From Manihot esculenta (lineage: Eukaryota > Streptophyta > Magnoliopsida > Malpighiales > Euphorbiaceae), in the NCBI RefSeq assembly GCF_001659605.2, contig NC_035170.2, positions 22,645,190 to 22,709,189 of the forward strand: a DNA stretch of 64,000 nt. The letters are read 5' to 3'. A program made the position numbers and the translations under genes. The notes under the pieces are model-generated. The model worked only from the letters and a program-made list of their open reading frames with translations. It searched no databases and was not told the origin of the DNA. Below, piece after piece: positions 43,368 to 54,992 of the stretch (its first letter is position 1; each line of letters starts with the position of its first letter).

Positions 43368-46300
43368 TACGAAGTCCATAGCTATATTCTCCCATTTCCA
43401 CTCTGGAATAGGTAGCGGGTTAAGCATTCCAGCCGGCTTCTGATGTTCCAGCTTCACCCTCTGACACACTTCGCAGGCTGACACAAACTGTGCCACTTCT
43501 CTCTTCATAGCTGGCCACCAATAAACTTTCTTCAAATCTTGGTACATTTTGGTGGCTCCGGGGTGAACGTTGTATCTTGCATTATGAGCCTCTCTCATAA
43601 TGTCTCCTTTTAGCCCTATGTCATCTGGTATACACAATCGACTCCCATAGCGGAGGATCCCCTTGTTGTCGAATTTGAACTCACTATCTTTGCCTGACTG
43701 AACAGTCCTGGCAATCTTCACTAACTCTGGGTCCTCATGCTGTTTCTGAGCCAACTGCTCCAGAAACACGGGTGCCACTCTCATCTAGGCAACTAAAGCA
43801 CCTGTATCAGACAACTCCAACTGAAGACCTTCATCAATGAGCTTGTAAAACTCCTTCACCACTGGTCTCCTCTCCGCCGTGATATGGGATAAACTACCTA
43901 GTGATTTCCGGCTTAGGGCGTCTGCCACAACATTCGCCTTACCCGGATGATACTGAATCTTGCAATCATAATCACTCAGCAGTTCTACCCATCTTCTCTG
44001 TCTCAAGTTCAAATCTCTTTGACTCAGGATGTACTGTAGGCTTCTATGATCCGTGAAGATCTCATATTTAACCCCATAGAGGTAGTGCCTCCACATCTTG
44101 AGTGCAAAGATTACTGCTGCCATTTCCAGGTCATGTGTGAGGTAATTCAACTCATGCTTCTTTAGCTGCCTAGAAGCATAAGCAATCACCCTTTCGTTTT
44201 GCATTAGCACACAACCCAAACCCACTCGGGATGCATCACAAAACACTGTGAAGTCCTCATTGCTAGCTGGCAAAGCTAACACTGGTGCTGACGTTAACCT
44301 CTTCTTAAGCTCTTCAAAACTCTCTTCGCACTGGTCGGTCCACACAAACTTCTGATTCTTCCTGGTTAACCTGGTCAGAGGAGCTGCAATTTTCGAGAAG
44401 TCCTGAACGAACCTCCTGTAGTAACCTGCCAAACCCAAGAAACTTCTAATCTCTGACACTGAAGTGGGTCTAGGCCAGTTAGCCACAGCTTCTACCTTCT
44501 TGGGGTCCACCTCTATCCCATTTTCTGTCACAACATGCCCCAAGAATGAAATGCTCCTCAGCCAGAACTCACACTTGGAGAACTTGGCATACAAGCCATG
44601 CTCCCTCAAGGTCTGTAGAACCAACCTCAGATGATGGGCATGCTGCTCTGCATTCCTGGAATACACCAAGATATCATCTATGAAGACAATAACGAAATGA
44701 TCCAGGTACTGGCTAAACACTCTGTTCATGAGATCCATGAATGCTGCAGGGGCGTTGGTTAACCCGAACGGCATTACAAGGAACTCAAAATGCCCATATC
44801 TGGTCCTGAAAGCTGTCTTTGGTACATCTTCCTCTCTTATCCTCAATTGATGGTACCCAGATCTCAGATCTATTTTGGAGAAACAACCCGCTCCTGCTAG
44901 CTGGTCGAATAGATCATTGATCCTTGGCAAATGGTACTTATTCTTGGTAGTGACTTTGTTCAACTGCCTGTAGTCGATACAAAGTCTTAGGGATCCATCC
45001 TTCTTTCTCACAAACAAAACTAGAGCACCCCAGGGTGAGGTACTCGGTCGGATGAAGCCCTTATCTACCAGCTCCTGTAACTGCTCTTTCAACTCTTTCA
45101 ATTCTGCTGGTGCCATCCTGTAAGGAGGGATAGAGATCGGTCGGGTTCCAGGCATCAGTTCTATCTTGAACTCTATCTCCCTAGCAGGTGGTAAACCTGG
45201 CAGCTCGTCTGGGAACACATCCAAAAACTCTCTGACCACCAGCACCGAGGCAGGCTCTCTAACCTGACTGCTAAGCTCTCTCACATGAGCCAAATACCTC
45301 TAACATCCCCTCCTAAGCAACCTACGAGCCTGAAGAGCTGATATCAGACCTCTAGGTGTACCCCTCCTGTCTCCCCTGAAGACGACTTCTGACCCATCCT
45401 GACCTCTGAACCTGACTACCTTGTCCCTGCAGTCCAAGGTAGCACCATGGGTAGATAACCAGTCCATCCCTAGAATGACGTCAAAATCTGTCAAATCTAG
45501 AACCACAAGGTCGGCGGAAAGGCATCTTCCCTTAACAAAGACTGACTCTGCCACTGATGGATCACACTTGGGTCTACTGACCCAGAGAGGACACTCTAAC
45601 CCAGAGATCATCAACCCCAACCTCTCAACGGCTCTCGGTGCAATAAAAGAATGAGATGCACCAGGGTCCATCAAGGCATACACATCTGAACAGCCAATGA
45701 CTAAGTTACCTGCCACCATGGTGTTAGATGCATCTGCCTCCTGCTATGTCATTGTGAAGATCCGTGCTGGAGCTGATGGACCTTCACCTCTGAAACCTGC
45801 TGAAGAAGAGGTTGCCCCTCTCCCTCTGCCTCTGCCACTGGCCTGAGTCGTGGCTGGAGCTGCTGGCTGCGCTACACTACCAGAAGCTGTCTGCTGGGAC
45901 TGTGCCATCGGGACTGCTCTTGGACATTCTCGAGACATATGCCCCTCCTGACCACATCTGTAACAGGCTGTCGTCCCAAACCGACATACTCCCTTGTGTG
46001 GCTTACCACACCTTGCACAAACTACATTATCCGCACCAGAGCTTGAGCCACCTCCAAATCCCAGACTGGACTTAATCTTGTTCCAGAACTTGTTCTTCTT
46101 AGACTTCCTAGTGCCTCTGTCCCACTTTTTACTACCTGAAGCTGCTGCACTCAGAGAAGAAGAGCATGGGGTCTTAGAACCAGAAGGCTGTGCCACTGAC
46201 TGCTTGACTTTTCCCTCGATGATAGCACTAGCCTCCATCCTCCTAGCCATATCCACTATGGCATGGAAGCTCTCCCTATCTGCGGACTGAATCAAGGAGG

Positions 46301-46415
46301 AATACCTGGAGTGAAGTTTCATGATATACCTCCTTGACTTCTTCTGGTCTGTGTCAAGAGTTTGCCCTGCAAACGGCAACAGCTCCAAGAACTTGTCGGT
46401 GTACTCCTCTACACT
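43368..46415 (-). pseudogene. Element G gag-pol, middle part, with TAG stops
   Basis: The upstream portion of the gene whose end lies at 22911-23936. In coding order from 46410: capsid ([20 protein letters not shown]), basic linker, zinc knuckle [15 protein letters not shown] (about 45930-45975), protease [12 protein letters not shown] (about 45650-45680), RT with FIDDILVYS (about 44655-44685), RNase H, and the integrase zinc domain up to [11 protein letters not shown], cut by element E at 43367. Stops: TAG at 45744-45746, 45300-45302 and 43785-43787, each at a Gln position. The gag start is displaced beyond element B, outside the window. It is an older copy than E, B or A, which are inserted directly or indirectly in it. 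Confidence 0.9.
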
Positions 46416-47021
46416 TGTAATACCCGGCTAGACTCCAGTATCGGAATTCCTACCGTCCGGTGGAATCTCGGATGTCAGAGACCTCTAGAAGGGTAGAATC
46501 ATATTTTTTATGAAATGTTTTCATGTATTTAATGATTTTAAGTATGATTTTAAATGAGTTTTTGCATGAATATAGCTTGAAGGAAAACCCAGGTTCGGCC
46601 GCCGAACTTGACTTTCGGCCGCCGAACTTGCATGCGTTTTGGAGGCACGTTAGGCCCCCGAAAGCATGAGTGAGGGAAGTCCAGGTTCGGCCGCCGAAAA
46701 TGAAGTTCGGCCGCCGAACATGGCATGCATGCGGAGGCACATTCGGCCCCCGAACGTGGCCTGGCCAGCCACCTATAAAAGGGTCCCTTGGGTCCGCACG
46801 GACGAGCTTTTTCTCCCCCGTTGTCGGCCAAGGTGAGTCTCCGCCGCTCCTTCCTCGATCTTGAGTGTTTTCTTTAGATCTTTCATGGTTTTCACGGGTT
46901 TTAACTCCTGTTTTGAAGATTTTTTAGTAAAGAGCAAGTTTTGGGTACTTGGAGGTTCAAAGAGCTCAATCTCTCCATCTCCAAGCTAGGATCGCCTTTC
47001 CTCTCGTTTCTTCAAGAGGTA
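46416..47021 (+). repeat. 5' LTR of element B, first segment
   Basis: TGTAATACCCGGCTAGACTC to TTCTTCAAGAGGTA. It contains the upstream palindrome group (46593-46760), a TATA box (46774-46780) and donor-like AAGGTGAGT (46830). It is cut at 47021 by element C. The intact version of this junction (CAAGAGGTAAGCTCGG) is seen in the 3' LTR at 62510-62525, which proves the insertion. Confidence 0.95.
46774..46780 (+). promoter_or_regulatory. TATA box in the element B 5' LTR
   Basis: TATAAAA in GGCCAGCCACCTATAAAAGG, the same context as in element A. The insertion of element C about 240 bases downstream would interrupt any transcript of B started here. Confidence 0.72.
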
Positions 47022-49376
47022 TGTAACGACCCGGAAACCGGTACCCCTTAGTAACGGTCCGAACCATCACTGGCACTAGGATCCAGATCGGCTTAAGGCC
47101 GCCGGGACCCGTAGTCAGCCAACTATACTCTCTGTGTACCTGATAAATCCCATACATGATACAAAACGTCACAACAATCCTGTAAAACTCTGTAGGCTTA
47201 ACTGCTGCGACTCAGATATGTCAATCTGAAATGGCCCTCAAGGCCTATACCAGGGACTACTAACTGCTGTGGATCAAGGGATTGAAACCCTTTTAATCTG
47301 TAACACATCCCATTGGTATCTCATCAAAGCCATACGTTAAGCCCAACTCACACATTTCTCATCAAGAAACGTAAAACAGGATGCATGTACAAAGGGATTA
47401 ATCATACATCACACTATGGCAAAGACACTAGAGAAAGCACAAGTCTATCCAGTAAATGACAATACATATCGATACATTACATGACAACTAATCTTTTAAT
47501 TACATGTCCACTATGCTATTACAACTATACATTCATGCACCACTGTTCTCTGTACTCTTGCTGACTTTGACTTCCCATAGCTATCTCAGAACCTGCAAAA
47601 CTGGGGTTAAGGGAGTGGGATGAGCTCTAGAGCCCAGTGAGGAGGAACAATAAAAACAATTCAGTCATTACATGCTCTCATGAAATGCATCACATCACAA
47701 ACATATCATCTCAAGGATGAATTTGTCACCAATAACCCTCAACTACATGTTATAATAATGCCAACTGTGCCAAGGAGACTATGTCATCACCTGGTCTACA
47801 CTTATCTCTCTGATATCATAACATGACCAACTGTGCCAAGGAGATGAGGTCTCACCTGGTCTACACTTAACTCTGATTTGACAGCCCAGCTGTCTCACTC
47901 ATAGTACCAGGAGCGACCTGGACTATCCAGGGGCGACCTGGTATGGCTATCTCATGCCATAAATCTGTATCTGCTCTCTGTCAAGGGCTAAGGATCATCC
48001 AACATTCATCCACATAAACAATAGCTTATGCAATGCATCATCGTCGTGAACTCTAATGCAAGGCAATACAACCTAATACATAGCATGGCAGTTTATGATG
48101 CATGGATCATGCTAGAATCGTGTCAGTGCTCAAGATAAAATATGTAGTTTAGTTCCACTCACCTCTGCTTCTCTGGCAGATACTGTACTGACTCTGATAT
48201 CTCTAATTCTGAGGACCTCCTCGAACTCTCGGGTCCAATCCTACACAAATGGACTCGAATGAGGTGTCACACATACTTTGAATAACTCTTAAACACTTCC
48301 CCATAATCCCCTCTAAACCTCTGTCATTAATCATATAACTCATGCAAACGAAGGCTGGTCAGAACACATTCGGCAGCAGATTCGGCGGCCGAATGTCCTC
48401 TCCAGAGCCGAAACTCATGCATGTTCGGCTGCACCTTCGGCGGCCGAATGTGCATGACAGATCCGAAAGTCCATTCTTTCGGAGGCAACCGTAGGAAGCC
48501 GAAACTACCTCGACAAGGGGTTCGGCGGCCGAATCTTCACTTCGGCGGCCGCAGCTGGGTTCTCCAGAAGGCAGAACCTTGCTTCCTCTCATGCACAACT
48601 TCTCCAACACACTCTAAGATGCATAACTCAACGTCTCAACTCACATATACTCTAGTATATGCACAAAGGGGTCCCAACTACCTATTAACCCCAACAAAAC
48701 AACTAACACAACACATAATCATGCTTTCACCATTAACACATCAAAACTAAACTCTAAAATCTAAACATGCAACTCTACATATAACCTCTTTAAAAGCTGT
48801 TAAAATCATAAAACAAGTATAAAGACCTCTCTTACCTCCTGAAACTAGCAAAGGAACAACTTGAACTCAACAAATCCCCGTCACAAGCTTCAAACCAGCA
48901 AAACCTCTCTTTTCTCTCAAAACCTTCAAAACCTCTTGCAAACGAGCAACCCTCTGCATGAGCTGATTAAAAGCTTGCAGATGAGTCAAGGGAGACGTGG
49001 CCTAACCTCTGGTCATGATCTGGAGGTGAACACCTGGCCAAACCACGGACTGAGGAGCATGCACAACTAACCGACCACCTCAGCTTCGGTTGCCGAAACT
49101 GCATGCAAAACCATGCAACTTTCGGGGGCCGAACATAACCTTCGGGGGCCGAACATTGGGCACTTTCGGGGGCCGAACTTAACCTTCGGAGGCCGAACAT
49201 GACAGAAACTCCTTTGGCCAATTCTCCACGAAACTCAACTCGTTTTCTACGCTACACCTTAAAAACACTTGCAACTATTTTAGAAAACATTCGCTTACCC
49301 TTCCAAATACCTCTAACATCCTCAAATTCCACCGGACGGTAGGAATTCCGATGTCTGAATCTAGCCGGGTATTACA
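47022..49376 (-). repeat. 3' LTR of element C
   Basis: 2355 bp, TGTAACGACCCGG to CCGGGTATTACA. It holds diverged hairpin-type units (47764-47940, for example GTGCCAAGGAGATGAGG followed by CACCTGGTCTACAC), palindromes (48369-48560) and a second group with TTCGGGGGCCGAAC (49083-49200). The 47807-48309 segment is the one deleted from the other LTR. Confidence 0.93.
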
Positions 49377-49413
49377 CTCTTCCCCCCTTTAAGAACATTC
49401 GTCCTCGAATGTT
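49377..49413 (-). promoter_or_regulatory. Polypurine tract and hairpin of element C
   Basis: On the minus strand AAAGGGGGGAAGAG adjoins the LTR, preceded by the AACATTCG / CGAATGTT inverted repeat (49394-49401 and 49406-49413). The site is kept although the neighbouring pol has decayed. Confidence 0.8.
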
Positions 49414-51390
49414 TACATAACAAACAGATAGGCAAAGAAGCAATACGACTGGAGTAAAAACTCCCGAGTTATCTATACTTCCTGACTCTTAACTGCGTAC
49501 TCTGTGTTCGCACGTTACACTGCTTGCTAACTTTTCTTTCTCTTTGGCTCTTCTTAGCTTTATTCACACTACTCTGGTTATACTATCTCTTTACTCAACC
49601 CGGTCAGAGGAGCAATAACTCTAAGGAAATGCTAGATGACTTGGTTATAGCTTTCTCTCTCTCCACTTACTTTAGAACGCGGATGGTGACACATCACGAG
49701 TTACACAAACATACCTCGAAACCGAACTCAGATTACAGAACTTGGCCTCTATGCCGTGTTCTCTTAAAATCTACACCACTTAGTAGATAATGGGCATGCT
49801 TCTCTGTTTCTCTGATCTATTCGACGCTTTTGCTGCGCACTCTGATCCTTGCCCGCCTTTCTTCTTCTGTACTATCCTGGCTTTTTCTTTCACTCTCTCT
49901 CTAATGCTCAACATCTAGTTCCCATCTCTTAGCTTTATCGTGGAGGATAATCAGCTCCAACTAGCTGTCTCCACTGATCAGTACTCCTACGTGGGAATAT
50001 CCATCCTTGGTAGTGACTTTGTGCAACTGTTCACAGTTGTGACAGAGTCTCAAGGTTTCATCCTTCGTTTCTCACACCGATACTGAAACCTTCCAGGGTG
50101 TAGTACTAAGTCGGATAGAAGCCTTATCTACCAAGTTCACACTGTTCTACTATCTTTCTTACTTATGCAACTGGTTTTTCTAACTCTTACATGCTACAGG
50201 TACCACTGCAAAGGAAGAGGTGAAACTGAGTCTAGTCTCCATCTTTACTTACCTTTCAGACTCTATATTGTTTTCCCAATGGTAACCCTGTTAGCCTGTC
50301 TGGGATAATACCTATAACTCTCTTTCTCTCTTTCTGATTATGGGTACTGAGACTGGTTCCCTGACCTGGCTCCTATGCTCTCACCCAAGAGCAAGAAAAC
50401 CCCTGACTACCTTTCCTACAGCGTTAGGGCTGCTATCAAACTTCTGGGTATGCTATACTGTCCCCTCAAAGGACTAACTCTGACCCATCCGAGCTTCTAA
50501 ACTCTGAACTTTTCTACCTTGTCTTTGCAGATTTGGTAGTACCTCGAGTAGCTAGCCCATCCGCCCTAGGGTGACATCACCAGTCATCCCTAGAACCATA
50601 AGGTCAGCTGAAAGGCATCTACTACTCTCAACAACCTCTATACGAACTCACTGACTCTACCTCAGATGGATCACACTCGGGTTTATTAACCTAGAGAAAA
50701 CACTCTAAGCCCAGAAGTTATCAACCCTCCTCTATCTATGGCTTTCAAACCACAGGGAAAGAAACATCAGGGTCCACTATCACCTACACATCTGAACAAC
50801 CTCAAGTGAACGTATCTGACGTCACCGTGTTCGATGTGTTAGCCTCCTACTGAGTCAGGATGAAGATCCAAGCTAAAGCTAATGAATCTTCCCTCGGAAA
50901 CCGATCAAAGAAAAAGAGAACTCTCTTCTCCTGTCTCACCCACTGTCCTGAAATATGGTTAGAGCTACAGGCTGAGTTACACTACTAGAAGTCATCTATT
51001 GGGACTGTGCCAATCAGGGCCGCAGTAGGACACTCACATAATATGAGTCCTTTCTGCTCGCATCTATACATGCCGTAGTCCCATATCATCAGACTACTTT
51101 TGTGTAAACTCCACGCCTCACGTATTCAGAACTATCTGAACTATCTGAACTAGAGCTCAATCGCCATCTAATCCCAGACTCAACTGAAATCTCTTTCTAA
51201 CCTTTCTTACTTTACCTTTATTTTATTCTGTTCTTTTTCTGCTCTCTTCTAGTTCACTTACTCTTCTCTTATTCTTTTTCTTACTTTTCACGTTCTTACA
51301 CTATGCTCTGCTTTATTTTCCCTGGATTAATAACATCCACGACTATAGCTCTCGAGCTTTTTCTCGGCGCACTAACCTTTACCGACTCAC
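49414..51390 (-). pseudogene. Element C pol relic; RNase H and integrase deleted
   Basis: No long open frame. By nucleotide similarity to E and G on the minus strand: the extreme pol 3' end near 49450 (CTCCCGAGT), then directly RT pieces (GGTCAGAGGAGCAATAACTC at 49600; AACTTGGCCTCTATGCCGTG at 49739; GGATAGAAGCCTTATCTACC at 50114), and protease-region pieces (CCCTAGGGTGACATCACCAG at 50564). The several-kilobase stretch for RNase H and integrase is missing, and the RT and protease regions are full of indels. It cannot supply its own enzymes. Confidence 0.8.
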
Positions 51391-52863
51391 TCATCTCTGA
51401 ACTTTTGTCTCTGAACATCTAACTCTATTACCCTTTACTATTTTCACATCAACTGATATTCTATACACATCAGAACACTCAAAAGTGAGTTTACCTGGCA
51501 CCACTGTGTTCCGTGTGTCTGTCTCTGGCTGATCCTGGGTGAAAATCCGAGCCGGAACTAACGGACGTCCACTGACGGAACCTCCTGAAGAAGGGACTAC
51601 CCCTCTTTCTCTACCTCTGCCCTGCACCGAGGCTGGAGCTTCTGGTGGAATTATATTGTCTGAGGATGTCTGCGGAAACTGGGCTGACAAGGTCATAGTG
51701 GGACACTCTCGTGCCATGTGCCCTTCCTGTCCGCACCTGAAACATGCTGTTGTCCCAGCCCGACAGACTCCTTTGTGCCTCCTACCGCACTGCGCACATC
51801 TAGAACTATCCCAACCAGAACTTGAACCCTCGCAAAAACCCATGCCAAACTTTACCCTATTCCAGAACTCTCTTTTCTTTGACCCTTTCAGGCCTCTCAC
51901 TTTCTTTTTAGTCTTTGCAGCAGCCTCACCCAAAGGAAAACGATCACTAGTCTCTGGGTAAGTTTCTACACTCATGTTTTCTGTCTGCTCAGGCTGCGCA
52001 AATTCACTCTCCTTACGCTCCCTTGGGCTATCTGGACAAACCCATCCTGCAAACTCTGAAGCAAACTGCTCCAAGGATAAGCGTTCTACCCTCGGATCCA
52101 CATGCTGGGTGAACCATTCCCTTGCCTTCGCACATTTCAATGTGACCCCTGCCATCTGAATGGCTCTACTCTCACTGACTCCCAACTCATCAGTTATCAT
52201 CTTGACCAGTCTAAGATACTCAACAGGGTCATCACCAGTCTCAAATTTGGGAACATCCAACCTCAAATAAGCTGTCATCTGCACCATACTTTCCCCAGGT
52301 GAACTAGGCTTGGGTGTTTGAACAATTGGGGCTACTGGTTCTCCTTGTGGTGGAGGAGATGCAACATGCCCTAGGTTAGGGTTTACTGACCCTGGGTAAC
52401 AAAAGAAGGGTGGAAACATGGTATACTGTGGATATGACGGTGGATATGGCGGGTAAAAGGAAGGATAGGGCATAAAGGTGGGATATGGGTTATACCTAGG
52501 AAACTCTGATGTACCTCTCATCGGGTACTCTGCCCCCCACTGGTAGGGCGGATACTGCGGTCGAACAAATCTCGAGGCCTGAGTGCCTCCTTGAGACTCA
52601 CCCATATCTCCTCCTAACCTGCTCCTGCCAAAGCTACCATCTCTGCTCTGCACATCCTCCTCTACGACTCTCATAAACCCTGACATACCACTCTGCACTA
52701 CTCCCCTTCTACTCTCATCACTAGCCCTTCTAGGGTCCCTTGATGTACCTTCTCTGCTTAAACTATCTGATGTTGCCTTTTGCAGAACGGGGAGATGAGC
52801 ATCCATGTCCTCATCCTCCGGCGGAGCTCCTGTCAATCTAGCAGATCGACGAGTTCCTCTCAT
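51391..52863 (-). CDS. Element C Gag-like protein, 490 codons, open
   Basis: Start ATG at 52863 ([19 protein letters not shown], matching the other copies). Pro/Tyr-rich segment about residues 95-160, capsid N-terminal half with DDPVEYLRLVKMITDELGVS and FASEFAGWVCPDS (about 190-285), then an internal deletion of about 90 residues relative to A and B. A basic linker follows (KKREFWNRVKFGMGF), then CAQCGRRHKGVC and the zinc knuckle [15 protein letters not shown] (about 385-400), and a tail that leaves the family consensus after CSDVY, where protease should begin. In the family Gag binds RNA and builds the particle; this shortened one may do so only in part. The open frame beside a decayed pol is notable. 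Confidence 0.8.
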   Translation of the reverse strand: MRGTRRSARLTGAPPEDEDMDAHLPVLQKATSDSLSREGTSRDPRRASDESRRGVVQSGMSGFMRVVEEDVQSRDGSFGRSRLGGDMGESQGGTQASRFVRPQYPPYQWGAEYPMRGTSEFPRYNPYPTFMPYPSFYPPYPPSYPQYTMFPPFFCYPGSVNPNLGHVASPPPQGEPVAPIVQTPKPSSPGESMVQMTAYLRLDVPKFETGDDPVEYLRLVKMITDELGVSESRAIQMAGVTLKCAKAREWFTQHVDPRVERLSLEQFASEFAGWVCPDSPRERKESEFAQPEQTENMSVETYPETSDRFPLGEAAAKTKKKVRGLKGSKKREFWNRVKFGMGFCEGSSSGWDSSRCAQCGRRHKGVCRAGTTACFRCGQEGHMARECPTMTLSAQFPQTSSDNIIPPEAPASVQGRGRERGVVPSSGGSVSGRPLVPARIFTQDQPETDTRNTVVPGKLTFECSDVYRISVDVKIVKGNRVRCSETKVQR

Positions 52864-53122
52864 CCTGCCTCTGAAAAGCACAACATCACACACAATATCA
52901 TCAAATGATCCATGTGAAAACACATGAATCCTTAACACATATCAAACATATCAATAATGCACATGCAACTCATCATGGCATTTCACATCAGCATGCAAGA
53001 CAGGACTCCACATCCTATCCTAGTGGACATGATTTTACCTTATTATGCTTTCCTTCCTATACAAGACAACACCTCTTTCCGATGTGGGATATCTCAACAC
53101 ACCGTACTCTTGAGGCCCTATG

Positions 53123-53134
53123 CTCTGATACCAA
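53123..53134 (-). promoter_or_regulatory. Primer binding site of element C
   Basis: Minus-strand TGGTATCAGAGC two bases inside the 5' LTR end at 53137, complementary to initiator methionine tRNA and intact. Confidence 0.88.
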
Positions 53135-53136
53135 TC

Positions 53137-54987
53137 TGTAACGACCCGGAACCGGTACCCCTTAGTAACGGTCCGAACCATCACTGGCACTAGGATCCAG
53201 ATCGGCTTAAGGCCGCCGGGACCCGTAGTCAGCCAACTATACTCTCTGTGTACCTGATAAATCCCATACATTATACAAAACGTCACAACAATCCTGTAAA
53301 ACTCTGTAGGCTTAACTGCTGCGACTCAGATATGTCAATCTGAAATGGCCCTCAAGGCCTATACCAGGGACTACTAACTGCTGTGGATCAAGGGATTGAA
53401 ACCCTTTTAATCTGTAACACATCCCATTGGTATCTCATCAAAGCCATACGTTAAGCCCAACTCACACATTTCTCATCAAGAAACGTAAAACAGGATGCAT
53501 GTACAAAGGGATTAATCATACATCACACTATGGCAAAGACACTAGAGAAAGCACAAGTCTATCCAGTAAATGACAATACATATCGATACATTACATGACA
53601 ACTAATCTTTTAATTACATGTCCACTATGCTATTACAACTATACATTCATGCACCACTGTTCTCTGTACTCTTGCTGACTTTGACTTCCCATAGCTATCT
53701 CAGAACCTGCAAAACTGGGGTTAAGGGAGTGGGATGAGCTCTAGAGCCCAGTGAGGAGGAACAATAAAAACAATTCAGTCATTACATGCTCTCATGAAAT
53801 GCATCACATCACAAACATATCATCTCAAGGATGAATTTGTCACCAATAACCCTCAACTACATGTTATAATAATGCCAACTGTGCCAAGGAGACTATGTCA
53901 TCACCTGGTCTACACTTATCCCTCTAAACCTCTGTCATTAATCATATAACTCATGCAAACGAAGGCTGGTCAGAACACATTCGGCAGCAGATTCGGCGGC
54001 CGAATGTCCTCTCCAGAGCCGAAACTCATGCATGTTCGGCTGCACCTTCGGCGGCCGAATGTGCATGACAGATCCGAAAGTCCATTCTTTCGGAGGCAAC
54101 CGTAGGCAGCCGAAACTACCTCGACAAGGGGTTCGGCGGCCGAATCTTCACTTCGGCGGCCGCAGCTGGGTTCTCCAGAAGGCAGAACCTTGCTTCCTCT
54201 CATGCACAACTTCTCCAACACACTCTAAGATGCATAACTCAACGTCTCAACTCACATATACTCTAGTATATGCACAAAGGGGTCCCAACTACCTATTAAC
54301 CCCAACAAAACAACTAACACAACACATAATCATGCTTTCACCATTAACACATCAAAACTAAACTCTAAAATCTAAACATGCAACTCTACCCTTAACCTCT
54401 TTAAAAGCTGTTAAAATCATAAAACAAGTATAAAGACCTCTCTTACCTCCTGAAACTAGCAAAGGAACAACTTGAACTCAACAAATCCCCGTCACAAGCT
54501 TCAAACCAGCAAAACCTCTCTTTTCTCTCAAAACCTTCAAAACCTCTTGCAAACGAGCAACCCTCTGCATGAGCTGATTAAAAGCTTGCAGATGAGTCAA
54601 GGGAGACGTGGCCTAACCTCTGGTCATGATCTGGAGGTGAACACCTGGCCAAACCACGGACTGAGGAGCATGCACAACTAACCGACCACCTCAGCTTCGG
54701 TTGCCGAAACTGCATGCAAAACCATGCAACTTTCGGGGGCCGAACATAACCTTCGGGGGCCGAACATTGGGCACTTTCGGGGGCCGAACTTAACCTTCGG
54801 AGGCCGAACATGACAGAAACTCCTTTGGCCAATTCTCCACGAAACTCAACTCGTTTTCTACGCTACACCTTAAAAACACTTGCAACTATTTTAGAAAACG
54901 TTCGCTTACCCTTCCAAAGACCTCTAACATCCTCAAATTCCACCGGACGGTAGGAATTCCGATGTCTGAATCTAGCCGGGTATTACA
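53137..54987 (-). repeat. 5' LTR of element C, with a 503-bp deletion
   Basis: 1851 bp. It matches the other LTR with only a handful of substitutions but lacks the segment corresponding to 47807-48309; the junction is at 53920/53921 (CACTTATC joined to CCTCTAAACC). The deletion removed most hairpin-type units and the conserved block before the palindrome array. Confidence 0.93.
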
Positions 54988-54992
54988 AGGTA

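Larger units (their letters stand above)
47022..54987 (-). mobile_element. Element C: gag-bearing, pol-defective chromovirus (minus)
   Basis: 7966-bp element with the perfect target duplication AGGTA (47017-47021 and 54988-54992), inserted in the 5' LTR of B. Left (3') LTR 47022-49376, PPT and hairpin about 49377-49413, decayed pol 49414-51390, gag 51391-52863, PBS 53123-53134, right (5') LTR 53137-54987. The LTRs are nearly identical except for a 503-bp deletion in the right one. No TATAAAA block like that of the other subfamilies is visible in its LTRs. It appears to be a non-autonomous subfamily resembling gag-carrying terminal-repeat elements described in plants. Confidence 0.93.

Noticed and set aside
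49524..49790. 88-codon plus-strand frame in element C
   Set aside because: It is antisense to the decayed RT region and shows no protein similarity.
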